Part shown: one piece after another, positions 26,457-34,792 of the stretch
Layout of the letters: the number at the start of each line of letters is the position of its first letter
Numbering within the stretch: position 1 is the stretch's first letter
From: Halomonas sp. GFAJ-1
GTDB taxonomy: Bacteria; Pseudomonadota; Gammaproteobacteria; Pseudomonadales; Halomonadaceae
Length of the DNA: 64,000 bases
Assembly: GCA_002966495.1 (NCBI GenBank)
Contig: CP016490.1
Coordinates: forward strand, 1,984,001 to 2,048,000
Direction: 5' to 3'
Program-made: the position numbers and the translations under genes
The notes under the pieces: model-generated
The model's input: only the letters and a program-made list of their open reading frames with translations
Databases searched by the model: none
Told to the model about the DNA's origin: nothing

Positions 26457-28499
26457 TTAGGGCCCTTCTGGCGGCGTGTTGGGGCCTTCGTTTGCCTGAA
26501 GTTCGGTAGGCGGCAGTCGAGCAGCCCCCCAGCTACGGTGAAGATAGCCTTTAACGCTTTCAAGCTCCTCATGCGATACTTTGGCAAGCTCGCCCCGTTC
26601 CAGTGGGTCGTAGTGGTAAATATACAGCCGGGAGGTGAACTGGTCGAAGGGCAGTGAAGCTTCGCCAAACCGTTCGCCGTTACCGGAGGTGCCGACTTTT
26701 ACGTCGTCGCCCCAGTTTTGCCCGCTATCGTTATTGGGGTTATAGAAGTAGATACGCATGACGTCATTTGGGTCGAGTGACGCGCGTAAAATCGTAATCG
26801 CATGCCAGCCAATAAAGCGGGCGGCACTGTCGGTCACCGCAATGCCAGCCGGCTGCGGGTGAATAAGCGGTTGATTACCATTGTAGTAAGGGTGGTAGCT
26901 TGCGTAGAAGTGGCGCACAAAGTCATCCACATTACAGAGTTGACCTGTTGCAACGTCGACATTGATGCTAAAGCCACGACCAGACCACCATCCGTGAAAC
27001 TCGGGATTTACCCAGCGGTGGGGGTCGCCTTCACGGCCAATACAGCGCCTGCCCATTTCGGCATAAATACGGTCTAGGTGGGGCACAACAATCAGCGAGA
27101 CTGGATCTAGATCCATAGGCAACTCGGCGGCAACGCCCAGCGCGCTTTCCATGGAAGAGATAGGTTGGCCTTCGAAATGCATGATAATTTCGTCGTCACG
27201 TGCCGCCCAGGTCACCATTTGCAGCAGGTAGTCGGGGTCGTTATAGGCCCACATGGAAAGTGCCCGAGCCGACTGGCATGTGGGATTGTTGCCTTGGCCA
27301 ACGCCTAGCGGAAGCCCCAGCATACAGAGTACGCCTTCAATTAAGCGTGCCCGCGGAGACGCATAATCGCCGTAGGCAATGGTAAGCCGCGCCTCTGACC
27401 ACTCAGACAGCTGCAGATTAAGTTGGCGCCACATGGCGGGTGCTACCGGAGCTTGATAAAGAATACCTCGCTCAAGTAGCAGTGCTAGGCCATAAACTGC
27501 CTGGGCGGTAGCTGGATAAACGCCGCTACGAATTAGCGCGTGTACCAGCTCGCGATAGCACAACAGGCAGTCACGGCCGGTGGCTGATAGCCCTAATGCC
27601 TCGGAGAGCAGGTGGTCGCCTTCTTCCAGCAAATAGCGCATCAGCACGGCATGGTAGGGTGATACTAGCCCCGTATCGTGCATGGCACGGGCGAAGCCGG
27701 TGGATTCCGCTTGCAATGCAGCGCTGTCCATCCGCTCCAATCGTTCTCGGTAAAGCGCAACGCCTGGATCCTCTCGGCAGGCTTGGGTCGGCCCGTAAAG
27801 CGAGCTGACCAGCCTGTCGGCGCCTTGGCCGCTTGAGCCCAGGTCTATCTCTGGGTTGGCTTGGCACAAGGCGATTTGGGTAATCATCTGCTTAATGGCA
27901 TCGACCTGAATCGGACGCTGCTTAAGGATTCGCCAGATTTCATCAATTAGCTGGTCAATAACATGTTCGTAGCCAATACGCTCAGCCAAGTGCTGGAAGA
28001 GCTGGCGGGGGATATTAGCTAACCGACCCTGGGTTTCACGTTCTGCTTCACTTGGTGCGTTGAACAGCAGCCACAGGTTAATGGCCATCACTTGGGTTAA
28101 ATAGTGATGAGCATGCTCCTGGGAGACCAGCGAATGCAGATAATCGCCCTTAGCAACGGCCAGAAGTCGCAGTTCGCTCAATGCTTCGATCACAACGACA
28201 TTTGCATCGGCACTTTTCAGCGCAAAGGGGGTAAGCGTAGGGATTAAATACTGGGGAGTTGCCCAATCAGACCCTTCAAATACCCCGGCGGATTCAAAAT
28301 CCGCCGCGCGTGCCTCAAGGGCGGCGCAGCCGCCGTCTTCCATCAAGGCACGTCGCGCGGCATCCATTACCCGGGGGAGTTTCGCTACTTTGGAGGCATC
28401 AGGCGCCTGCAAAAGCAGGCGCACCGCGTCATCAAAGTTGCTCAAGAGATCGTTGAGCTTGGCATCTTCAGGTGAAGAGGCCTCTTGGTGGTTCGTCAC
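26457..28499 (-). CDS. 680-residue protein of unknown function, possible papain-like fold
   Basis: I do not recognise the family. No signal peptide or membrane helix is evident, so it should be cytoplasmic. The first about 370 residues look all-helical. After that the sequence resembles a papain-like arrangement: Cys408 at the start of a helix (NNPTCQSARALSMWA), His566 in GWHAITIL and Asn587 in FYNPNNDSGQNWGD. The order and spacing (158 and 21 residues) resemble C1-type cysteine peptidases. The function is inferred from this pattern only. It precedes tlyA on the same strand with a 29-base gap. Confidence 0.8.
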   Translation of the reverse strand: MTNHQEASSPEDAKLNDLLSNFDDAVRLLLQAPDASKVAKLPRVMDAARRALMEDGGCAALEARAADFESAGVFEGSDWATPQYLIPTLTPFALKSADANVVVIEALSELRLLAVAKGDYLHSLVSQEHAHHYLTQVMAINLWLLFNAPSEAERETQGRLANIPRQLFQHLAERIGYEHVIDQLIDEIWRILKQRPIQVDAIKQMITQIALCQANPEIDLGSSGQGADRLVSSLYGPTQACREDPGVALYRERLERMDSAALQAESTGFARAMHDTGLVSPYHAVLMRYLLEEGDHLLSEALGLSATGRDCLLCYRELVHALIRSGVYPATAQAVYGLALLLERGILYQAPVAPAMWRQLNLQLSEWSEARLTIAYGDYASPRARLIEGVLCMLGLPLGVGQGNNPTCQSARALSMWAYNDPDYLLQMVTWAARDDEIIMHFEGQPISSMESALGVAAELPMDLDPVSLIVVPHLDRIYAEMGRRCIGREGDPHRWVNPEFHGWWSGRGFSINVDVATGQLCNVDDFVRHFYASYHPYYNGNQPLIHPQPAGIAVTDSAARFIGWHAITILRASLDPNDVMRIYFYNPNNDSGQNWGDDVKVGTSGNGERFGEASLPFDQFTSRLYIYHYDPLERGELAKVSHEELESVKGYLHRSWGAARLPPTELQANEGPNTPPEGP

Positions 28500-28956
28500 A
28501 TAGACTCCTTACCCTTGCTATAGCGGGGATTATACATAGAAGTCGAGATCCTCTGGGCGTTTTAAATAGATCAAGCCTCCAATGCGGCGGTGTGGGTAAA
28601 CGCCAAAGCAACTTGCAGAACCCTCTGTCCCCCTCAGGCCTCTTTCGGAAAGAAGGTGTGCACTTGTTTCTGTGTACTTTACGGGTTAAGAGCAATCATT
28701 GATGCTTGATAAGCGTTAAAACCGTAAACGCGCTCCATTAATTCAAAGTTTTTAAAGCCTGGCGGCCAGTAAGTAACTTCACCAAAGTACATCTCACCAT
28801 ACACGAAGGGCGCTACCACCGGCTAATCACTTCCCTTTGAGGCTGATAAACAATGAAAGCGCTGTTTTCGATGATGTCTGCTAAAGGCGCTACCCTGGAA
28901 TATGATAGGCTAGGCGGGATAACGTTACCTTCAAGTGGCAAGAGGAATAGGCCAAG
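28500..28956. other. 457-base intergenic region with a gene remnant
   Basis: Holds the upstream regions of the divergent 680-residue gene and the DUF1820 gene. The middle carries an apparent coding remnant on the minus strand (described separately). Otherwise no RNA gene or hairpin terminator was identified. Confidence 0.5.
28679..28822 (-). pseudogene. Unrecognised C-terminal gene remnant
   Basis: Minus-strand frame ending at 28679 reads FVYGEMYFGEVTYWPPGFKN then FELMERVYGF and NAYQASMIALNP, which has the aromatic-rich composition of a real protein end. The frame is closed by a TAG just upstream at 28823-28825. An overlapping frame further upstream (28825-28870) reads NSAFIVYQPQREVIS, which may be the continuation after a frameshift. 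The earliest ATG (28792) would give only 37 residues. I do not recognise the parent family, and a short functional gene is not excluded. Confidence 0.35.
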
Positions 28957-29286
28957 ATGGCGGCCAAGCCGATTTACCGTGTAGTGGTTCACCAACAGGG
29001 TGAAATTTGGGATTTATATGTAAGAGAGATCTTTCAAAGCGAACTCTGGGGCTTTATTGAAGTCGAGGAGTTTGTCTTTGACGATGCATCGCGGGTAGTC
29101 GTTGATCCAGGAGCTGAAAAACTACAGCGAACCTTTGAGGGGGTGAAGCGAAGTTATCTGCCTCTCAATGCCATTGTGCGCATTGATGAAGTAGAGCGCG
29201 AAGGTCCTTTAAAGGCAGTAAAAAGCGATGCCCGTGTTGCGGAGTTTCCTCGTCCCTTTCCGTTGCCTCCCCGCGGAGAAGGGTAA
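28957..29286 (+). CDS. DUF1820 family protein
   Basis: A 109-residue protein of the DUF1820 family, with the typical opening PIYRVVVHQQGEIWDLYVRE and LWGFIEVEEFVF. Function unknown; small and probably cytoplasmic. The C-terminus EFPRPFPLPPRGEG is proline-rich. It starts about 460 bases from the divergent 680-residue gene. Confidence 0.82.
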   Translation: MAAKPIYRVVVHQQGEIWDLYVREIFQSELWGFIEVEEFVFDDASRVVVDPGAEKLQRTFEGVKRSYLPLNAIVRIDEVEREGPLKAVKSDARVAEFPRPFPLPPRGEG

Positions 29287-29370
29287 GCGCCTAATACAAG
29301 CGCAAAGCTTAGCGGTACGTGCGGGTGACTTCGTCGGCCACCGCCCGTTTTACGATCAGGACATGACGTC

Positions 29371-30006
29371 ATGCCAGTAGAAAAATTTCGTTTGAGTTGT
29401 TATGCCGCTGCCGTAGGTGTGTTGTTAAGCGTTAGCGGCACCTCAGCGTTTGCCCAGTCTGATAGTCAGGCCTGGGTCAGCGATGAGTTAAACACCTATG
29501 TACGCAGCGGCCCCACTGATGGTTACCGCATCGTGGGAACGCTGAATGCTGGTGAGCAGGTAGAAGCGCTTGAAACCAGCGGTAATTACACCCGCGTGCG
29601 CAGTAGCAGCGGCGATACGGTGTGGGTGTTAAGCAGCGAGTTACAGCAAACCCCCAGCGCCCGTGAACAGCTGCCGGTGCTTGAGAGCCAAGTGGGTGAG
29701 CTGACCGAAGAGCTGGACAGTATTAACGCTACCTGGGAGCAGCGGGTTAGCTCCATGCGTGAAACCCTGGAAGTGCGTGAGCAGCGTATTGCCGAGCTAG
29801 AAGCACGCAACCGCGAGCTTGATAGCGCAGCAGAACAGTCTCGCCAGCAGGTGCGGGCACTCCAGGCGCGTTTAGATACCCAGGAAGAAGACCTGCTAAT
29901 GCGCTACTTCATGTACGGCGGTGGTGTGGCGGGCGCTGGCCTACTGGTGGGGTTGATTGTTCCCCATTTGCCTCGCCGTCGTAAAAAGCGCGACCGCTGG
30001 TTTTAA
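29371..30006 (+). CDS. SH3-domain membrane protein, TIGR04211 (YgiM-like)
   Basis: A 211-residue protein with a signal peptide (to about residue 29, FAQSDSQ), a bacterial SH3 domain (NTYVRSGPTDGYRIVGTL to about residue 90), a long coiled coil (about 100-175) and a C-terminal membrane helix (GGGVAGAGLLVGLIVPHL) with a basic cytoplasmic tail PRRRKKRDRW. This is the layout of YgiM-like TIGR04211 proteins, anchored in the inner membrane with SH3 in the periplasm. Role possibly in envelope or peptidoglycan binding. Confidence 0.88.
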   Translation: MPVEKFRLSCYAAAVGVLLSVSGTSAFAQSDSQAWVSDELNTYVRSGPTDGYRIVGTLNAGEQVEALETSGNYTRVRSSSGDTVWVLSSELQQTPSAREQLPVLESQVGELTEELDSINATWEQRVSSMRETLEVREQRIAELEARNRELDSAAEQSRQQVRALQARLDTQEEDLLMRYFMYGGGVAGAGLLVGLIVPHLPRRRKKRDRWF

Positions 30007-30046
30007 ACGAGCGCCTTAAACGAGGGCTTTGAACGAGGGTATAGCG

Positions 30047-30679
30047 ATGGAAAACCCATGGCGACAGCGCTGGCAAGAGGGGCGTATCGGCTTTCACTTA
30101 TCCGACACTCATCCGGCGTTGGCTCGCTATTGGTCAACGCTAGGGGTAACGCCCGGCGCCAAAGTGCTGGTGCCGCTATGTGGCAAAAGTCTAGATATGC
30201 GCTGGTTGGCTGAACAGGGGCATCCGGTGTTGGGTATTGAGCTAGCGCCGGAAGCAATTGAGCAGTTTTTTGCCCAGCGGAGCGCCGGAGTCTCCCGCTA
30301 TACCCAGGCAGGCTTTGATGTGTCTCGTCAAGGTAGCGTTGAGCTGTGGTGCGGAGATTTCTTTCATCTGCATATCAAGCAGGCGGCGGAAGTGGGGGCG
30401 TTTTACGACCGCGCCTCGCTGATTGCTTTGCCACCGGCCACCCGCGAGCGCTATGCATTTCATCTAGCCCAGCTAGTTCCGCCTGGGGCTCAAGGTCTGC
30501 TCGTCAGCTTATCCCACGGGGATCAGGAGGCTGGGCCGCCCTTTAGCGTTCCCAGTAGAGAAGTTGAACGCTTGCTGGCGCCTAACTTTCAGGTCGAGCT
30601 GTTAGAAAACGGTGAGGCCGACGAGCGAGGGTGCAGTGAAAGCGTATGGGCATTAAAAAGGCGCGGTCCACACGTTTAG
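30047..30679 (+). CDS. tpm: Thiopurine S-methyltransferase
   Basis: SAM-dependent methyltransferase of the TPMT family, 210 residues; bacterial Tpm also methylates selenite or tellurite. Seen: N-terminal WRQRWQEGRIGFHLSDTHPA, VLVPLCGKSLDMRWLAEQGH, and VGAFYDRASLIALPPATRER. ATG at 30047 with GAGGG upstream is preferred over TTG at 30029. Its 3' end borders the TnpB element, whose left boundary begins within about 20 bases of the tpm stop. Confidence 0.93.
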   Translation: MENPWRQRWQEGRIGFHLSDTHPALARYWSTLGVTPGAKVLVPLCGKSLDMRWLAEQGHPVLGIELAPEAIEQFFAQRSAGVSRYTQAGFDVSRQGSVELWCGDFFHLHIKQAAEVGAFYDRASLIALPPATRERYAFHLAQLVPPGAQGLLVSLSHGDQEAGPPFSVPSREVERLLAPNFQVELLENGEADERGCSESVWALKRRGPHV

Positions 30680-30691
30680 CAAAAATCCGCG
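30676..30691. repeat. Left half of a split inverted repeat (old terminator)
   Basis: TTAGCAAAAATCCGCG here matches the complement of CGCGGTTTTTGCTAA at 32090-32104, with one extra base. The two flank the TnpB element. With the element removed they could pair as A5-CCGCG ... CGCGG-T5, the form of a bidirectional terminator between tpm and the convergent lipoprotein gene. Confidence 0.5.
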
Positions 30692-30810
30692 TAAACCCTC
30701 GCCCGATTGAGGGCGGGGATACAAGCGGGCAGCGCGCTAGCGCTGCAGGGGTTGTAGTTTCGTATTTATCTGGCACTATACATTCATACAGTCAACGAGT
30801 TGAAGCCGTT

Positions 30811-31983
30811 GTGTTAACAGCCACCAAAGTACGCATCTACCCCACCCCCGAACAGGCTGATTTCTTGAATCAGCAATTCGGCGCGGTGCGGTTTACGTAC
30901 AACAAGGCACTGCACATTATCAGCTCGCAGTACAAGCGCCATGGCACCAAGCTGCGCGCTAAGAAAGACCTCAAGCCGTTGTTGGCGGTGGCGAAGAAGT
31001 CTCGCAACTACCACTGGCTCAAAGCGTTTGATTCTATCGCACTGCAACAGGCGTGCATTAACCTGGATCGCGCCTTCCAGAACTTCTTTAACCCCCAGCT
31101 AAAAGCCCGCTATCCGCGCTTTAAACGCAAGCATGGCAAGCAATCGAGCTATCACTGCACCAGCGTTAAGGCGGGTGATGACTGGATCAAAGTCCCCAAG
31201 CTTACGCCGATTAAAGCCCGAATCCATCGAGAGATCGCCGGCACGCTGAAAAGCATCACACTGACCCGCACCCCCACAGGCAAGTATTTTGCCTCGCTGC
31301 TGGTGGAGGATGGTGTGGAGGCAACCGCACCGCTGCAAACGGTGGAGACGGTGCTGGGGGTCGATATGGGCTTAACGCATCTGGCCATCGACTCCACTGG
31401 CCGCAAGGTCGCCAATCCTCGCTTCTTGAAGCTGGCGTCTGCCAACCTACGCCGCAAGCAGAAAGCGCTTTCACGCTGCCAGAAAGGTAGCAAGCGCCGT
31501 GCGAAAGCGCGGCTAATGCTCGCCAAGGCGCACGAGCGGCTGGGGAATGTGCGTGCTGACTTCCAGCACAAACTGTCTCGACAACTCATTGACGACAACC
31601 AAGCGGTGGTGGTCGAGACACTGAGCGTGAAAAACATGCTCAAAAACCGCAAGCTGGCCAAGCATATTGCCGATGCCAGTTGGAGCAGGTTGATCGAAAA
31701 ACTGGCGTATAAGGCGAAGCAGCAAGGCAAGCATCTGGTCAGAATCGACCAATGGTTCGCCAGCTCCAAAACCTGCGCGGGCTGCGGCCACAAAGTCGAA
31801 CAAATGCCCCTCAGTGTCCGCACCTGGGATTGCCCAAGCTGTGGCACAAAGGCGATTGACCGTGACGTAAACGCCGCGATCACTATTCGCCAGCAAGGCA
31901 TTTTAAAATTAAAGGCGGAAGGGCTGTCCGTCTCTGCCCATCGAGGCCTGTGTAAGACCGGTCACGCACCGGCTGCGGCCTAA
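30811..31983 (+). CDS. tnpB: TnpB RNA-guided endonuclease
   Basis: A 390-residue TnpB with the complete RuvC triad: Asp185 in GVDMGLTHLA, Glu269 in VVVETLSVKN and Asp352 in DRDVNAAI. The zinc-binding CAGC and CPSC pairs are intact. TnpB proteins cut DNA under guidance of an RNA made from the element's right end. Start is a GTG at 30811, before TATKVRIYPTPEQ; the frame stays open upstream but that part is non-coding in character. It looks full length and active. Confidence 0.9.
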   Translation: MLTATKVRIYPTPEQADFLNQQFGAVRFTYNKALHIISSQYKRHGTKLRAKKDLKPLLAVAKKSRNYHWLKAFDSIALQQACINLDRAFQNFFNPQLKARYPRFKRKHGKQSSYHCTSVKAGDDWIKVPKLTPIKARIHREIAGTLKSITLTRTPTGKYFASLLVEDGVEATAPLQTVETVLGVDMGLTHLAIDSTGRKVANPRFLKLASANLRRKQKALSRCQKGSKRRAKARLMLAKAHERLGNVRADFQHKLSRQLIDDNQAVVVETLSVKNMLKNRKLAKHIADASWSRLIEKLAYKAKQQGKHLVRIDQWFASSKTCAGCGHKVEQMPLSVRTWDCPSCGTKAIDRDVNAAITIRQQGILKLKAEGLSVSAHRGLCKTGHAPAAA

Positions 31984-32040
31984 GACGTGGGAAGCCTCAC
32001 CCATGGTTGCGTAGCGACGTAGGGTGGGGAGCAGTCACTG
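31900..32040 (+). ncRNA. Candidate omega (right-end guide) RNA scaffold
   Basis: In TnpB elements the guide RNA scaffold spans the 3' part of tnpB and the right-end hairpins, with the guide taken from the flank. The hairpin CCTCACCC/GGGTGGGG at about 31995-32032 ending in GCAGTCAC fits the 3' scaffold, so the guide would begin near 32041. The 5' edge is a guess. Confidence 0.4.
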
Positions 32041-32089
32041 TGTCCGCGCCCGGTAGCGTACTGACCAAAGCCGTTCTAACGAGAGCTAT

Positions 32090-32104
32090 CGCGGTTTTTG
32101 CTAA
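32090..32104. repeat. Right half of the split inverted repeat
   Basis: CGCGGTTTTTGCTAA, complement of the sequence at 30676-30691. On this side the T5 would follow the stem for plus-strand (tpm) transcripts. Confidence 0.5.
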
Positions 32105-32150
32105 CCGGCTTTTACGAGTCGGTATTGTGAATCGCTGTTGCTAGCAAGAT

Positions 32151-32744
32151 TCAGCGAGCAAGCAGGCGGCCCAGCTCTGGGTCGCTGAACGCGCGGTTCA
32201 AACCATCGCTTAGCAGGTCATTTAACATACGCGTATTAGCGTCTTCACCGGGTTTGATGGCATAGCCCTGGGTGCGACGAGACGTATAAGTGCCGGTATA
32301 GGTGGAGCCTTTATTTTCGGCGATGGCCCGGAATACCCCTTCAATGCGTGCTTCATCCACCAGCGGCTGGCCGCTATCGCCGCGGGCGTAGTTTAGGCTG
32401 GCAAGCTCGAGCTTCAGCGTCGGGCGTCCTTGTGCGGCTTCACGGGTTGGGTTGAACCCCATATCGCGTACAGCGCGTTCGGCTTCTGCCTGCAAACGCG
32501 GTATCAGCTCATGGCTATTGACGGTAATTTGCGCGGTGGACATCGTGCCACCCGAGCGAGTGCCAATAACCTCACTGCTTCGCGCATCGGCCGCAATAAC
32601 GGTCACCTGCTGTCCGGAGCCCGTTTGCGGCACGTTAGTACTGCGTTCGGGGCTAAGCTGAAGATATTGAGGGCTGGCACAGCCTGCTAGTAAAACACCG
32701 GCCAGTAGTGCCCCAGAAAAGCGTAAAAAGTGGCGCCGACGCAT
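32151..32744 (-). CDS. YajG-family lipoprotein
   Basis: A 197-residue lipoprotein; the signal ends in the lipobox LLAGC around residue 22. The body matches the YajG family (LQLSPERSTNVPQTGSGQ, ITVNSHELIPRLQAEAER), proteins of uncertain function in the outer membrane. ATG at 32744 has GGAG 6 bases upstream; the GTG at 32762 is less likely. The gene is convergent with the TnpB element. Confidence 0.83.
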   Translation of the reverse strand: MRRRHFLRFSGALLAGVLLAGCASPQYLQLSPERSTNVPQTGSGQQVTVIAADARSSEVIGTRSGGTMSTAQITVNSHELIPRLQAEAERAVRDMGFNPTREAAQGRPTLKLELASLNYARGDSGQPLVDEARIEGVFRAIAENKGSTYTGTYTSRRTQGYAIKPGEDANTRMLNDLLSDGLNRAFSDPELGRLLAR

Positions 32745-32873
32745 AGGATTCTCCGCAGTCACCGTGATAAATAGTTATCGCCCGTTAGGGCGTGAAGCCA
32801 CAATATGCAAAAAAAGCTTGGCCGACAACACGTTGGCGCATCTTTAAACGCAAAACTACGCCAGTATAACGGT

Positions 32874-33968
32874 TTATGCCGCCCGCGTTTGCTTCTCAGA
32901 CGTGGGTACGTCCTCTTTAAATCGATGCCACTGGCGGGGGTGGGCAAACAGACGTTGCCCGCGACGCATCTCTAGCCGCTCGAAATCCGCATGGCGCACG
33001 GTGGCAAGCCACGGTTTAGCCAGCCAGTCGGCTTCCAGTTCAACACGCACTTCTGCCCCCACCGGGGAAATAGCAGTAACTGTCACCGGCAAGTGGCTCC
33101 CTGAACTAGGCTGCTCCGAAAGGCGTACCTCATGGGGGCGCAGCAGCAGCTCTTCATCGCCATCGGGTAGGTCAACGTTTAAGTGGGCGTCGCCGCAGGT
33201 AAGTACGCCTTCGCGCACACGGCCTTCTAGGTGGTTTACATCGCCCAGAAACTCAAACACAAAGCGGTTTTTCGGTGAGCGATAGAGCGAGTCCGGCGTG
33301 TCAATCTGCTCGATGCGGCCGTTGCTCATCACCACAACGCGGTCGGATAGCTCTAATGCTTCTTCTTGGTCGTGGGTGACAAACACGCTGGTGAAGTTTA
33401 ACTCTTCGTGGAGGCGGCGTAGCCAGCGGCGCAGATCCTGGCGTACTTTGGCATCCAGCGCCCCAAACGGTTCGTCCAGTAGCAGCACATCCGGCTCAAC
33501 GGCCAGGGCGCGAGCCAGCGATACGCGCTGTTGCTGGCCGCCTGAGAGTTGAGCGGGCAGGCGGTTAGCCAAATTTTGCAGCTGAACCATTTCCAAGAGT
33601 CTAAACACCCGCGCACGAATTTCACCGCTAGAAGGGCGCCGCTTTCTAGGCATGACGGTTAAGCCAAACGCCACGTTGTCGTACACGCTCATATGGCGAA
33701 ATAGCGCGTAGTGCTGGAAGACAAAGCCAATCCGGCGGTCGCGCACGTGGACATGGGTCACATCGCGATCACCAAAGATGATTTTACCCGGCGTAGGCGA
33801 GCGATCCGCACTCTCAAGCCCGGCAATAATGCGCAGCAGAGTAGTTTTTCCTGAACCAGAGGGGCCGAGCAAGCCTACCAGCTCACCTTCGTGGATATCG
33901 AGGTTGATGGGCTCCAGTGCCTGGGTATTGGCAAAGTGCTTGGCAATATTCTCTAAGCGAATACTCAT
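32874..33968 (-). CDS. cysA: Sulfate/thiosulfate ABC transporter ATP-binding protein
   Basis: ATPase of the sulfate importer, 364 residues. Walker A LLGPSGSGKTT, Q-loop FQHYALFRHM, signature LSGGQQQRVSLARAL, Walker B VLLLDEPFGALD and VTHDQEEALEL are intact. A C-terminal regulatory region (about 240-364) follows. Start at 33968 has GGAGG 8 bases upstream and overlaps the cysW stop by four bases. Last gene of sbp-cysT-cysW-cysA. Confidence 0.96.
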   Translation of the reverse strand: MSIRLENIAKHFANTQALEPINLDIHEGELVGLLGPSGSGKTTLLRIIAGLESADRSPTPGKIIFGDRDVTHVHVRDRRIGFVFQHYALFRHMSVYDNVAFGLTVMPRKRRPSSGEIRARVFRLLEMVQLQNLANRLPAQLSGGQQQRVSLARALAVEPDVLLLDEPFGALDAKVRQDLRRWLRRLHEELNFTSVFVTHDQEEALELSDRVVVMSNGRIEQIDTPDSLYRSPKNRFVFEFLGDVNHLEGRVREGVLTCGDAHLNVDLPDGDEELLLRPHEVRLSEQPSSGSHLPVTVTAISPVGAEVRVELEADWLAKPWLATVRHADFERLEMRRGQRLFAHPRQWHRFKEDVPTSEKQTRAA

Positions 33969-34792
33969 AAGAAAGCCTCCCGGCGCGATGCGCGCCATTC
34001 CAGGCCTGCCTTGGCCGCAAGGGTTAACAGGGCAATAAGGGCCAGCAGTGCGGCGCTGGCAAACGCGCCCACCGTGTTGTAATCCTGATAAAGCTGCTCT
34101 AGATGCAGCGGCAATGTGTTGGTTTTCCCACGAATAGCCCCTGCGACCACTGATACGGCACCAAATTCACCCACCGCTCGGGCGTTGGTGAGAATGATCC
34201 CGTACAGCAGCGCCCAGCGAATGTTGGGGAGCGTGACACGCCGGAAGGTGGTCCAGCCGCCAGCACCGAGGGTCACCGCAGCTTCTTCTTCTCTCGAACC
34301 TTGGGCCTGCATCAGCGGAATAAGCTCGCGCGCAACGAAGGGGCAGGTAACGAAAATTGTCACCATGAGGATGCCGGGCCAGGCAAACATCAGCTGGATG
34401 TCATAGGTATCTAACCAGCTACCAATCCAACCATTACGCCCATAGAGCAGCAGATAAATAAGCCCGGCGACCACTGGTGAAACGGCAAACGGAATATCAA
34501 TCAGCGTTTGTAATATGCGCCGACCAGGAAAGCTAAAGCGGGTTACCAGCCACGCAAGGGCCACACCAAATACCAGGCACACAGGAATCGTCAGTAGCGC
34601 GATTACCAGTGTTAAGCCGATGGCGTGCAAGGTGAATGTATTGCTTACGTTGGCCCAAAACACCATCACGCCCTGGGAGAATGCTTGGGCAAAAATAGCC
34701 ACCAGCGGCAGCAGCAAAAAAAGTGCGGCGAGAAACAGCGCCGCGCCAATTAATAGGCGCCGCACAGAGGGCGCATCACCAATTCTGCGCAT
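33965..34792 (-). CDS. cysW: Sulfate ABC transporter permease CysW
   Basis: Inner-membrane permease, 275 residues, with about six membrane segments and an EAA-type loop (SREEEAAVTLGAGGWTTFRR). Start at 34792 overlaps the cysT stop as TAATG. The upstream in-frame ATG at 34837 lies inside cysT and is unlikely. IPFAVSPVVAGLIYLLLYG is characteristic of CysW. Confidence 0.96.
   Translation of the reverse strand: MRRIGDAPSVRRLLIGAALFLAALFLLLPLVAIFAQAFSQGVMVFWANVSNTFTLHAIGLTLVIALLTIPVCLVFGVALAWLVTRFSFPGRRILQTLIDIPFAVSPVVAGLIYLLLYGRNGWIGSWLDTYDIQLMFAWPGILMVTIFVTCPFVARELIPLMQAQGSREEEAAVTLGAGGWTTFRRVTLPNIRWALLYGIILTNARAVGEFGAVSVVAGAIRGKTNTLPLHLEQLYQDYNTVGAFASAALLALIALLTLAAKAGLEWRASRREAFL

Larger units (their letters stand above)
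30692..32040 (+). mobile_element. IS200/IS605-group TnpB-only element
   Basis: A single tnpB gene flanked by subterminal hairpins and no tnpA. The left hairpin CCTCGCCC/GGGCGGGG lies around 30696-30718, and a second palindrome GCAGCGC/GCGCTGC at 30729-30746. The right end holds CCTCACCC/GGGTGGGG around 31995-32032 and then GCAGTCAC, the usual pattern for these elements. Boundaries are estimates; without TnpA, movement would need a helper in trans. Confidence 0.65.

Noticed and set aside
30646..30810. Extended N-terminus of tnpB
   Set aside because: The open frame upstream of GTG 30811 crosses the tpm end and the left-end hairpins and lacks protein-like conservation.
30811..31983. TnpB as a Cas12-type CRISPR effector
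   Set aside because: Size, lack of CRISPR repeats and the transposon-end hairpins indicate a TnpB element.
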